From an uncultured Lachnospiraceae bacterium (GTDB taxonomy: Bacteria; Bacillota; Clostridia; Lachnospirales; Lachnospiraceae), in contig CACZJL010000001.1 of the NCBI GenBank assembly GCA_902781505.1, positions 167,617-231,616 of the forward strand: a stretch of 64,000 nt of DNA, given 5' to 3'. Below are positions 36,819-45,055 of the stretch, in pieces; the first letter of the stretch is position 1; every line of letters starts with the position of its first letter. The notes beneath the pieces were generated by a model that saw only the letters and a list, made by a program, of their open reading frames with translations, was not told where the DNA came from and did not search any database. Made by a program: the position numbers and the translations under genes.

Positions 36819-37802
36819 TTAACCTGTTGCCGCATTCTTACGGCTTTCCTTCATATGTCCATTCACTATCTTTACAATCCAGCCAACGAGTATGGAAGCT
36901 TCCCTGTCACAAAGAAACAGGAACAACCTGCTTGTAGCCGGAAGTTTTTTTAAATGATACAGTTTTTTCTCCCTGTAGATTCTTAAAAAATCTCTGCTGA
37001 TTACATCAGCCGAAGCAATAATCCACATCTTGCTGATTGCAAATCTTACGTCCATTGCCTCTTTATAATCGTTCCCGACAAGCTTCATAAGCTCAGAATC
37101 TGCTTTCAGAACCTCAGCCGCCTTTTTGCTGGTAATCACCTTCGAGAGTGAATTGTCATTCAAAAGGTCATATCTGTAAACCGCTGCCGGCTCGCTTTCA
37201 ATAATGTCAGCCTTTGTAAGAACCTCCACAACAAATATCAGGTCCTCACACATATTGATATCTTCGTGAAAACGGATATGATTCTCCTCAATCACATTTC
37301 TTAAAAAGAGCTTTCCATGTAACCAGCCTTGATAATTTCCACGTAGCAAACCATCAATATAGTCATGAATATTTTTCGTAACTTCTTTATTCACATGCTT
37401 CACACCGGATGTGTAAATCATCTTTGTACTACCGGTCACCATGTCAGCCGCATTATCCTCTGCTGCATGAATCATCCGTTCCAGATAATCTGCCTCAAAT
37501 GTGTCATCCGCATCGGAAAATGCAATGTATTTCCCTTTTGCTTCCTCCAGGAGTTTATTACGTGCCGACGAAACACCCAAATTTCTTTCATCCTGAAGAA
37601 TTCTGAGATGCTCTTTAAGGGAAGGACATTCATCCACCACCTGCTGTAGCTGTCCCTGCATTTCCTGTCTGTTAACAGGAGAACATACCAGGATTTCAGC
37701 ATGTTCAAGGGCAGTCTGCCCTGCCGCACACTTTAAACATCGCACCAAAGCTTCATCATACCCTTTCGCTGCAATGCACAAGCTCACCTGTAATTCACTC
37801 AT
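36819..37802 (-). CDS. GT2-family glycosyltransferase, first gene of the Pel operon
   Basis: 327 residues. GT-A core: SLCIAAKGYDEALVRCLKCA start and the DXD-type motif YIAFSDADDTF (about residues 92-102), then LHGKLFLRNVIEENHIRFHEDINMCEDLIFVVEVL, typical of capsule and exopolysaccharide glycosyltransferases of GT2. A weakly hydrophobic C-terminal helix may touch the membrane. The ribosome site AGGTGAGG precedes ATG. The promoter at 37846-37874 drives the operon. The sugar transferred is unknown. Confidence 0.87.
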   Translation of the reverse strand: MSELQVSLCIAAKGYDEALVRCLKCAAGQTALEHAEILVCSPVNRQEMQGQLQQVVDECPSLKEHLRILQDERNLGVSSARNKLLEEAKGKYIAFSDADDTFEADYLERMIHAAEDNAADMVTGSTKMIYTSGVKHVNKEVTKNIHDYIDGLLRGNYQGWLHGKLFLRNVIEENHIRFHEDINMCEDLIFVVEVLTKADIIESEPAAVYRYDLLNDNSLSKVITSKKAAEVLKADSELMKLVGNDYKEAMDVRFAISKMWIIASADVISRDFLRIYREKKLYHLKKLPATSRLFLFLCDREASILVGWIVKIVNGHMKESRKNAATG

Positions 37803-37845
37803 ATCCTCACCTTTTCAAAATGTATAGTCATACCCATACAACCTT

Positions 37846-37874
37846 ATAATACACCCTAACACCCACAATTTCAA
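37846..37874 (-). promoter_or_regulatory. Probable promoter of the Pel operon
   Basis: -35 TTGAAA (complement of 37869-37874), 17-base spacer, -10 TATTAT (37846-37851). About 40 bases of leader follow, too short for a c-di-GMP riboswitch. It lies directly after the LRR-gene terminator. Confidence 0.7.
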
Positions 37875-37875
37875 C

Positions 37876-37919
37876 GAAAAAGCGGTCGGAAAAGCCTCTC
37901 ACCGTAGCTTTTCCGACCG
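37876..37919 (-). terminator. Terminator of the LRR surface protein gene
   Basis: 13-base perfect stem (CGGTCGGAAAAGC, 37883-37895 with 37907-37919) and a T-tract on the minus strand, 25 bases after the stop of the LRR gene and immediately upstream of the Pel promoter. Confidence 0.9.
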
Positions 37920-37944
37920 TTACAAAACCAATATCAGATTTTAT

Positions 37945-39489
37945 TTACCTATTCTTTTTTCTTGCGCTGAGAAGAATCACAGCTCCACTGAGTATCAGCA
38001 GAACCACGAGGCAGACAGCGACTTTTGCGTATGCATCCCCTGTTGCAGGAGCAACTCTCTCTTCTGTATCAGGCGTAATTCTTTCTTCCGTTGCAGTCTC
38101 CTTGCCGCATGTTGCCGAGCTTTCCGGTACAACAATCTCTTCAGCCGGCTTCACCTCCGGCTGTGGCTTCACTTCCGGCTGTGGCTTTACTTCCGGCTGT
38201 GGCTTTACTTCCGGTTCCGGCTTCACCTCTGGTTCCGGCTTCTTATAATCCATTACATTGATTTTAAGAGTTGAACCCGTGAATCCATCACCCCAGATTC
38301 CGTGTGTATTTCCCTTCGCATAAACAAAGGCACTATCTTCATCTGCACCAACAGTAAATGTCTTCTGGTCTTCGCTCAGAGTACCATTTTCAACACCAAA
38401 AGTAACACTTTCATCATAAATCTTGCTGTTTGGATCAATCGCCTGGGCAAATGCTTCCGGAAGCTTTACTTCGTCTCCGATCTTAGCGTCCACCTTATAG
38501 CTCTGATCAAAAATTTGAAGATCTTCTTTTCTTAATTCCGGAAGATCTTCAACCGGTGAGAAATCCTCGATATGATTTCCGGATAAATCCAGATCTGTCA
38601 GAGTTTTCATATCACGCAATGCCTCAATATCAGAAAGCTGACATCTGGATGCCTTGAGTGTTGTGAGCTTCAAATTCTTAATTGGCTCAAGTGTGGCCAC
38701 TGGATTACCATGGCTGTATGTATCTCTGCCAAGACGTAGTTCTCTCAGGTTTTCAAGTCCGGCAAGCGGAGTAAGATCTGTTACCTGATTGTTATAACAT
38801 TCGATTTCACTTAATCCCGTAAGATTCTTTAATGGCTCAACGCTGGTAACCTTGTTATTGCTGAAATTAATGTAAGTCAGCTGGCTGCATGCTTCAACCG
38901 GGCTAAGATCCGTTACATTATTACCCGTCATGTTTTGATCTCCGATACTAAGACTCCTCAGATTCTTAAAATTGCTGACCACCTTAAAGCTCTCATCATC
39001 CATATTGCATCCGCCAATATATAAGGATACCAGCTTTGTACATCCTGCAAGCACTGAAAGATCAGCCTCCTTACAACCAGTAACAGCAAGTCCGGTAAGC
39101 TCTGTTAGATTCTCAATCGGTGACAGGTCGGTCACCGATACATGGCTAAGTATCAAAGTCCTAAGATTCTTCAAATCCTTTAAAGGCTCAATAGAATGAA
39201 TCGTTGTATCAGATGCTTCATTGAAGACATTGTTACCCTGAGTGAGCGAAAATCTCTTCAGATTTTTAAAATTTTCTACACCCGTGATATCTTCAATCTT
39301 ATACTCAGAATTCTGATCGTCATGGACATCAAGATATACAATTGAATCTACATCGGACTTTAACATTGTAATACTGAGTGCATCATCGTTTGTGGTTACC
39401 CGCTCACGCATGGAATGACTTACCTCATTTGTTAAGTTGTAAACAAGACATTTGTAAAAATTCTGATCCTTACACTGAATCGTTACCAT
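37945..39489 (-). CDS. Leucine-rich-repeat surface protein with LPxTG-like anchor; signal peptide out of frame
   Basis: From the first in-frame ATG the protein has 514 residues. About ten SDS22/internalin-like LRRs occupy 60-320 (for example LTDLDLSGNHIEDFSPVEDL). A beta domain follows (330-415), then a PEVKPQ repeat linker (about 417-450), a sortase-like APATGD motif and a C-terminal membrane helix with KK-N-R tail. A good ribosome site and ATG at 39583 would start MKKGFLRTAALTAALVLG..., a clear signal peptide, but a 7-A tract at 39574-39580 puts it one base out of frame. Surface role plausible; either phase variation or a sequence error. Confidence 0.8.
   Translation of the reverse strand: MVTIQCKDQNFYKCLVYNLTNEVSHSMRERVTTNDDALSITMLKSDVDSIVYLDVHDDQNSEYKIEDITGVENFKNLKRFSLTQGNNVFNEASDTTIHSIEPLKDLKNLRTLILSHVSVTDLSPIENLTELTGLAVTGCKEADLSVLAGCTKLVSLYIGGCNMDDESFKVVSNFKNLRSLSIGDQNMTGNNVTDLSPVEACSQLTYINFSNNKVTSVEPLKNLTGLSEIECYNNQVTDLTPLAGLENLRELRLGRDTYSHGNPVATLEPIKNLKLTTLKASRCQLSDIEALRDMKTLTDLDLSGNHIEDFSPVEDLPELRKEDLQIFDQSYKVDAKIGDEVKLPEAFAQAIDPNSKIYDESVTFGVENGTLSEDQKTFTVGADEDSAFVYAKGNTHGIWGDGFTGSTLKINVMDYKKPEPEVKPEPEVKPQPEVKPQPEVKPQPEVKPAEEIVVPESSATCGKETATEERITPDTEERVAPATGDAYAKVAVCLVVLLILSGAVILLSARKKNR
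38147..38236 (-). repeat. Five 18-bp repeats coding for PEVKPQ/PEVKPE
   Basis: Five head-to-tail near-identical 18-base units (consensus GGCTTTACTTCCGGCTGT on the plus strand) inside the LRR gene. They encode a proline-rich wall-spanning linker. Unit number can change by slippage. Confidence 0.93.
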
Positions 39490-39583
39490 TTCTTCTGCAT
39501 GAGCTGATGTAAAAGGAATGGATACGATTCCAAGGACAAGTGCAGCGGTGAGTGCTGCTGTTCTTAAGAAACCTTTTTTTCAT
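39490..39583 (-). other. Frameshifted signal-peptide start of the LRR gene (A7 tract)
   Basis: The minus strand has GGAGGG, then ATG at 39583-39581, then seven A (39574-39580) and GG. With six A the frame continues as MKKGFLRTAALTAALVLGIV and SIPFTSAHAEE into the LRR protein; with seven A it does not. The signal peptide sequence itself is intact. Confidence 0.85.
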
Positions 39584-39644
39584 TTATGTTTCCCTCCTAT
39601 TTTTTCAGGGCACAACCTTCAAATAATAACCCGGCCCTTTTATT

Positions 39645-39691
39645 TTAAAAGAAAATGCCTGACTTCCCTTCAAACCAGACATTTCTTTTAA
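39645..39691 (-). promoter_or_regulatory. Leader hairpin of the LRR gene
   Basis: Sixteen-pair stem: TTAAAAGAAATGTCTG pairs with CAGGCATTTTCTTTTAA (one bulged base, one G-U), loop of 14. The T-rich 3' arm makes it terminator-like, so it could attenuate or protect the LRR message. Confidence 0.6.
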
Positions 39692-39956
39692 ATCATATTT
39701 AATCACCCTCAAACATAAAGAACTATAATATAAACTGAATAAATTGTTAATCCTGTTGTTTCCAAAATAAGTGAAGTTTTTTAGCAAATCTTCCAAAAAG
39801 AAATAGTTACTTTCGCCTTTTCATATCGCTTACATATAGTTTTCACTCTTTCATAGCGGTTCGATATTAACAAACTATTCACAATCTTTCAAGTACTTCT
39901 ATTCAATTTCATCAAATTTATCGTTTTTTAAGAAACTATCGATTGAACCACTCACC

Positions 39957-39993
39957 AAAAAGAGGTGCTGCACTCTTCTGGTACAACACCTCT
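39957..39993 (-). terminator. Terminator of the beta-galactosidase operon
   Basis: Thirteen-pair stem with two or three G-U pairs (39961-39973 with 39981-39993), then T-tract on the minus strand, 10 bases after the GH2 stop codon. Confidence 0.88.
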
Positions 39994-40003
39994 GAAATAA
40001 CAA

Positions 40004-42208
40004 TTATTCAGCTTTTATCAGATTTAATCTGTCGTTAATTTTCTTCACATCGAGTCCGCTTTCGTCACGGCTCAGGATGCTCTTTAAGGAGAGCCCGAGA
40101 GGAATAACATCACGTTCCGTCATCAGCTTAAAGACAACCGGCATCTCTTCTGCAAGAACCTTGCGTGCCTCTTCATTTTCCAGAAGCTCGCAGGCAATGT
40201 CTTCGATAGAGAAATAACCTTCCTTTGACAGTTCATTCCCTGTCAGGAACCAGTTCTTTACTGCCTGACCTGCGCCGGAATCTGGGAGCTTATAGGATTC
40301 TTCTGCCTCTGCAACACGCGTAAATATCGCATCATCCTGGCACGGGCCGGCAACAGCTTTCACTTTAACCTCGGCTTCAGCTCCATTTTCCATGTTCATT
40401 GGAACATGTTCAAACACAACCGTACCGTTGCCATCATTATTGCCCTCTGCAAATCGTTCATCATTTACAAATAGTGTAACTGCCGGCTGATTTGTATAGA
40501 TTCGAACTGTGATGTCGTCTGTTGCACGTCGCTCAAACCTCTTAGAGCAGATATGCACAAAGCTTTCCTCTGACCACTGTGCCTTATAATAATAGAACGC
40601 ATCCTTACGAGTCTTACGATCATATGTCACAAGGCCCTTCGCGTTGCGGTTCAGCTGGCCGCCTTCCTTTCTCATATCAGAAGAGAAATCAAACATATTC
40701 CAGACAAAGGAACCCCAAAGGTAGGATTTTTGTTTAAATATATTATAAACCGTCTCATGCCATACTGCCTGATATTCCTCGGAATAGTCACGAATCATCG
40801 GAGTATCTGTATGAAGCTTAATATTGGAATCCACACCATACTCACTCATTCCAAGTGGCATTTCCGGAAGATTCTCATGAAGCTTATCAAGGAAATCACT
40901 GTAATCATGCATTTCTCCGTAATACCAGCCAAAATAACAGTTATATCCAATCATATCAGTACTGTGATTGAGTCCGCTCTTCGCCTTGACGCCGTACAGA
41001 TTTGCAGCCGTAACAAGACGAGAAGGATCCAGCTCCTTCGCCTCGTCTTTCATCTGTCTGATTACTTCCGTCATATATGGATAATCACCAAACATTCCAA
41101 TTTCATTCTGAATGCCCCAGCAGAAGATAGAGACATGATGCATGGTCTGCAGAATCAGCTCCTTTAACTGTAATCTGGCATTTTCCTGCATTGCTAAATC
41201 CTGATTCATCTTAAGAAGCGGAATCTCCGCCCAGACAAGAAGTCCAGCCTCATCTGCCAGTGTGTACGTCTCATCAATATGCTGATAATGAGACAGACGC
41301 ACTGCATTTGCCCCGATTTCCCGAATCAGTTCAAAATCCTGCTCGCGGTCTTCCTGTGATTCAGCGTAGTACTTCTGATCGGTATCCTGATGCTTTGAAA
41401 CACCATTGATGCGGATATGCTTTCCGTTTAAGAAAGCTCCCTCCTTCGCGTCCATAGTAAGTGTCTTGAATCCCACCTTACGACAGATGCGATCAACACA
41501 CTCTCCATTCACAATCAGCTCAGTTGTGAGTTCATACTGATAAACAGAGTTCTTGCCGTTCCAGAGCACCGGATTTTCAAGTGTCAGCACGATTTCAGAA
41601 TTAACGTTACCAATTGCAGAAGCTGCACATCTGCCATCTGCATCCTTTAAAACAAGAGAAACAGTTGCGTTTGCAGAATTCACAGTCTTTGTTCTGACAT
41701 GAACCTCACCCTTTTTCTCAGAAACAGATGTATAAGCCCAGACTCCGTCCGTACCGAAGTAGGAATAGTCAAAGCGCGCATCATCCGTAACAATCACTTC
41801 AACACCACGATATAAGCCACCAAAAATAGTAAAATCACCGGCAAGCGGGGATATTACGTTATTCTTTTCATTTGTAAGGTATACCTGAAGCATGAACCTG
41901 CCATCTGACAAAGCATCCGCGGGAACAGGAACGGCAAATGCAGAATAGCCACCTTCATGCGTACCGACAGGCGTACCGTTCACCAACACCTCTGCCTTCT
42001 GATCTGCACCGAAGAATTTCACATAGGCCGCCTTGCTTCCTGATGGAAGCTCCACTTCTTTTTCATATACACAAAGGCCACGATAACCGTTGCCTTCTTC
42101 ATACCAGGTATGTGGAAGTTCTACTGCTTCAAATACCGGACGGGAATCTCTCCCGTCCGGTAACTTGGAGAACTTCCAGTCTGTATTAAGCTGGAAAGTC
42201 TTTTTCAT
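40004..42208 (-). CDS. Glycoside hydrolase family 2 beta-galactosidase-like enzyme
   Basis: 734 residues with GH2 sugar-binding (1-150), immunoglobulin-like (150-250) and TIM-barrel (255-560) domains plus a C-terminal beta domain. The acid/base glutamate is in FCWGIQNEIG (about residue 368) and the nucleophile probably in GMSEYGVD (about 450). No signal peptide: intracellular, so it hydrolyses an imported oligosaccharide. It is coupled to the GPH transporter upstream by a 1-base overlap, and an AraC regulator is divergent. Substrate could be beta-galactoside or beta-glucuronide; galactoside is more likely from overall similarity. Confidence 0.87.
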   Translation of the reverse strand: MKKTFQLNTDWKFSKLPDGRDSRPVFEAVELPHTWYEEGNGYRGLCVYEKEVELPSGSKAAYVKFFGADQKAEVLVNGTPVGTHEGGYSAFAVPVPADALSDGRFMLQVYLTNEKNNVISPLAGDFTIFGGLYRGVEVIVTDDARFDYSYFGTDGVWAYTSVSEKKGEVHVRTKTVNSANATVSLVLKDADGRCAASAIGNVNSEIVLTLENPVLWNGKNSVYQYELTTELIVNGECVDRICRKVGFKTLTMDAKEGAFLNGKHIRINGVSKHQDTDQKYYAESQEDREQDFELIREIGANAVRLSHYQHIDETYTLADEAGLLVWAEIPLLKMNQDLAMQENARLQLKELILQTMHHVSIFCWGIQNEIGMFGDYPYMTEVIRQMKDEAKELDPSRLVTAANLYGVKAKSGLNHSTDMIGYNCYFGWYYGEMHDYSDFLDKLHENLPEMPLGMSEYGVDSNIKLHTDTPMIRDYSEEYQAVWHETVYNIFKQKSYLWGSFVWNMFDFSSDMRKEGGQLNRNAKGLVTYDRKTRKDAFYYYKAQWSEESFVHICSKRFERRATDDITVRIYTNQPAVTLFVNDERFAEGNNDGNGTVVFEHVPMNMENGAEAEVKVKAVAGPCQDDAIFTRVAEAEESYKLPDSGAGQAVKNWFLTGNELSKEGYFSIEDIACELLENEEARKVLAEEMPVVFKLMTERDVIPLGLSLKSILSRDESGLDVKKINDRLNLIKAE

Positions 42209-43722
42209 CAGTTCTTAGTCCTCATTTCATTAATCTTAGCTTCTACTTCCTTCATCTTATCCGGAGTTAAATCATAAAACTTCATCGAAATGACATTAAA
42301 GATGGCTCCAATGATTTCAAGACCATAGTAGAATACAACAGCTACTACAAGAAGTTCAAAGCTGTATGGAGTCTTCAGATCTGGGAACTTATCTGCGAAG
42401 CCGATGCAGGCAAAACCTACACCAACAAGCATTGGACCAAATGCGGAAATCATCTTGTCAAGGAAAGAGAATAAAGTTCCAACCATGCCAGGGATGTACT
42501 TTCCTGTACGGCTTGCTTCATAATCATTTACGTCCGCAATCATAGGTGGAATGATGGAACTTGTAATCATCTGGAAACCACCACCGATCACTGTTACCAG
42601 GAACAGTGCAATAGTAAATGCGGAGAATCCACTGAAGTCCTGACCATATCCATTCGCAAAACCCGGAAGAGATAATGTCTTAGGATCCATGAAGAACCAG
42701 ATTGCTACTGCAATGGCATCCATCACAATAACGCCCCAGGAGCCAACCTGCATTGCCTTCTTTAAGCCAAGTTTTGCACCGATTGCACCAACACCGAGTG
42801 TCATCATAATTAAACCGATTACAGTTGTGTACATGGTCCAGCCACCGGAAAGCTTATAGTTACCGGCAACGATTCCATAAAGAACAAGTGTGATTGCTGC
42901 TGTCTTACATGTACTTGCTAACATATCAGTAGCTCTTGTAATAATCATCATCTGTAAAGGACGGTTATGAGTTAATACATCAAAATAATCAGAGAACCTG
43001 ATATCAGGCTTATCCTTTGTGCTTGTCTCAGAGAAATATGCAATATCCTTTGGTGCAATAGAAATATAAGCAATGACAATTCCGACTGTAGCGATTGCAG
43101 CGACAATCAGCCAGTACTCATGATACAAACCCGCAGCTCTCATTGAACCATACTTTACCGCAAGAGCAGCTGTTACCATCTGCATCAACGCACGCATGAT
43201 ACGGACAAAGATAGTACCTACGATAGAAAGGATAGGTCTCTGCTTTGGATCATTGGTGAGGCAAACATTACCAACGTGATTTGAGATGTTAAGGAATGTG
43301 TATCCGATATAATAAATCAGCGTGAATATAATGAAGAACACAGGACGAATCGGACCTTCCGGAAGACGATCTGTTACGTTAAACATCAGAAAACTGTTAA
43401 CAAATAAAAGAATGCCACCACAAATCAGACAAAGTCTTGTCTTACCGAATTTTGATGTTTCCCGGAAGCGGTCAACAACGAATCCAACGATTGGATCTGT
43501 GATACCATCCCACAGTCTCATAATAGTTGTGAAACTGGATGCGAGGAATACCGCCATTCCTACATAACCATTTAAATAATAGGACATGATCATTGTCAGT
43601 CCCATGTACAGATTAACTGCCATATTAGCGCCTGAGAATCCGATGATTCTCCAGACTGGAACATTATGAATTCCATTGCCTTTAACGTACTTCATGTACT
43701 TTGGCTGATTCTCTGTTTCCAT
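42208..43722 (-). CDS. GPH-family (MelB-like) sugar:cation symporter
   Basis: 504 residues, about 12 membrane segments. The GPH hallmarks RLWDGITDPIVGFVVDR (about 69-85) and NYxYD-like NDYEASRTGKYIPGM (about 395-410) are present. These permeases import glycosides with Na+ or H+. The gene is immediately upstream of and coupled to the GH2 enzyme and divergent from an AraC activator, a classical glycoside-uptake cassette. The ribosome site AAGGAGG is 7 bases before the ATG. Substrate unknown. Confidence 0.9.
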   Translation of the reverse strand: METENQPKYMKYVKGNGIHNVPVWRIIGFSGANMAVNLYMGLTMIMSYYLNGYVGMAVFLASSFTTIMRLWDGITDPIVGFVVDRFRETSKFGKTRLCLICGGILLFVNSFLMFNVTDRLPEGPIRPVFFIIFTLIYYIGYTFLNISNHVGNVCLTNDPKQRPILSIVGTIFVRIMRALMQMVTAALAVKYGSMRAAGLYHEYWLIVAAIATVGIVIAYISIAPKDIAYFSETSTKDKPDIRFSDYFDVLTHNRPLQMMIITRATDMLASTCKTAAITLVLYGIVAGNYKLSGGWTMYTTVIGLIMMTLGVGAIGAKLGLKKAMQVGSWGVIVMDAIAVAIWFFMDPKTLSLPGFANGYGQDFSGFSAFTIALFLVTVIGGGFQMITSSIIPPMIADVNDYEASRTGKYIPGMVGTLFSFLDKMISAFGPMLVGVGFACIGFADKFPDLKTPYSFELLVVAVVFYYGLEIIGAIFNVISMKFYDLTPDKMKEVEAKINEMRTKN

Positions 43723-43836
43723 AATTAGCCTCCTTGCAACTTCGTGCTTTGTTATTTACTAAACAAAGTATAACGGATATAATCAAGCTGTAATAGAAAT
43801 ATATTTTTCTAAATAGTCAGATATTTCGAGGTGGAT

Positions 43837-45021
43837 ATGAATATATTAAAATCAAACATACAACTGCTGAAGGCCCTGGAAAATGTTACAATCACTGAAA
43901 TCCGCTCCAGCGCTGACGCTGAGCATTTTTCACACGAATATCAGTTTTCTCCCGACCAGATACTTTTCACCCCATCCGCTTTGTCGATGATGAAAACCTC
44001 AACAGAATCTGATATTCTCTACTATTTTCAGGACTTATTTCTGCTCAGTATCCTCGTATTCAGATTGAATGAAAGTTTCTTCATTCTGGGTCCTTTCTCA
44101 ACCGTAATACTGGACAAGATCGATGCAGAACGACTGCTTAAGGCAAATAACATTACGAATATCACAACCACGGATCTTTTACTCTATCATAATTCATTTC
44201 CAAAAATTACAAAAGAGCGTGCCATTCAGATAGCTCAGGCACTCAGGTCTGCAACAGAGCCGGATGCAGATGCATTTGAAATTCGTGATAGAAGTGAGGA
44301 TTCATTCTCCGTCAGAACCGAAATAGAAAGTGAACGTTCCCAGTATATAAAGTTACTCGAACGCAGATATGAATATGAGCAGGATTATATGAGCGCTATC
44401 CGGGAAGGAAATACAAAAGAGGCACTCAATAACTATCAAAAATTGCAACAGGATGTAGCCTATCTGAAACGTATTGGAACAACACTTGAAAATGAGAGAT
44501 TTGGTGCTGCCGTCTTACGTACCACCACAAGAATGGCCGCAATTCAGGCTGGCCTCGCCCCCGTTGTAATCGACCGGCTTTCCTCAAAAAATACCGTTGC
44601 CAGCAGAAATGCCAAAACAATTGAAGCAATTATTGCCACAAAAGAAGAACTTATCAGAGACTTCTGCAAAGCCATTCAGGACTATAGAAACTCCAGCTAT
44701 TCCGCACTGGTACTCGGTGTCATATACTATCTGAATCATAATTACCCGGAATATTTCACCCTTGGCGATATGGCTGAAGAGCTCGGTCTTTCTAAAAGTT
44801 ACATGATAACCAGATTTAAAGCTGAAACCGGCACAACCCCGCTGGAATATCTCACCACCCTGAGAATGAAAAAGGCTGCCAATCTCCTGCTTGGAACGAC
44901 ACGTTCCATTCAGGATATCAGCAGCATGGTCGGAATCCCGGATTCCAACTATTTTGTAAAACTGTTTAAAAAGCACTATCAGCTCACTCCGCGCGACTAT
45001 CGCAAACAGCGGAAGGTATAA
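43837..45021 (+). CDS. AraC-family transcriptional regulator
   Basis: 394 residues. The C-terminal ~100 residues form the double HTH of AraC proteins (LGDMAEELGLSKSYMITRFK, then ISSMVGIPDSNYFVKLFKKHY). The N-terminal ~280 residues are a sensor region without a recognised fold. I take ATG 43837, which has GAGGTGG just upstream; a GTG at 43831 lies inside that ribosome site. Divergent from the GPH-GH2 pair by about 110 bases, so it most likely activates that operon in response to its sugar. Confidence 0.88.
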   Translation: MNILKSNIQLLKALENVTITEIRSSADAEHFSHEYQFSPDQILFTPSALSMMKTSTESDILYYFQDLFLLSILVFRLNESFFILGPFSTVILDKIDAERLLKANNITNITTTDLLLYHNSFPKITKERAIQIAQALRSATEPDADAFEIRDRSEDSFSVRTEIESERSQYIKLLERRYEYEQDYMSAIREGNTKEALNNYQKLQQDVAYLKRIGTTLENERFGAAVLRTTTRMAAIQAGLAPVVIDRLSSKNTVASRNAKTIEAIIATKEELIRDFCKAIQDYRNSSYSALVLGVIYYLNHNYPEYFTLGDMAEELGLSKSYMITRFKAETGTTPLEYLTTLRMKKAANLLLGTTRSIQDISSMVGIPDSNYFVKLFKKHYQLTPRDYRKQRKV

Positions 45022-45055
45022 ATACATTTATACAGCGGACACTCTTCACAAAAAA

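Larger units (their letters stand above)
39584..40003. other. Intergenic region upstream of the LRR gene with leader hairpin and promoter
   Basis: On the minus strand, promoter -35 TTAACA (complement of 39745-39750), 17-base spacer, -10 TATAGT (39722-39727). In the ~130-base leader there is a long hairpin (39645-39661 with 39676-39691). The part from about 39800 to 39955 is AT-rich, with no gene or clear site seen. The terminator of the GH2 gene is at 39957-39993. Confidence 0.6.

Noticed and set aside
37803..37882. c-di-GMP riboswitch before the Pel operon
   Set aside because: The leader from the mapped promoter is about 40 bases, and no aptamer motif is visible.
38147..38236. Regular 18-base repeats as a CRISPR-like array
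   Set aside because: The units are contiguous, without spacers, and in frame as PEVKPQ linker of the LRR protein.
39605..39796. 63-codon frame on the minus strand upstream of the LRR gene
   Set aside because: It covers the LRR promoter and leader hairpin, has no ribosome site, and shows no protein-like features.
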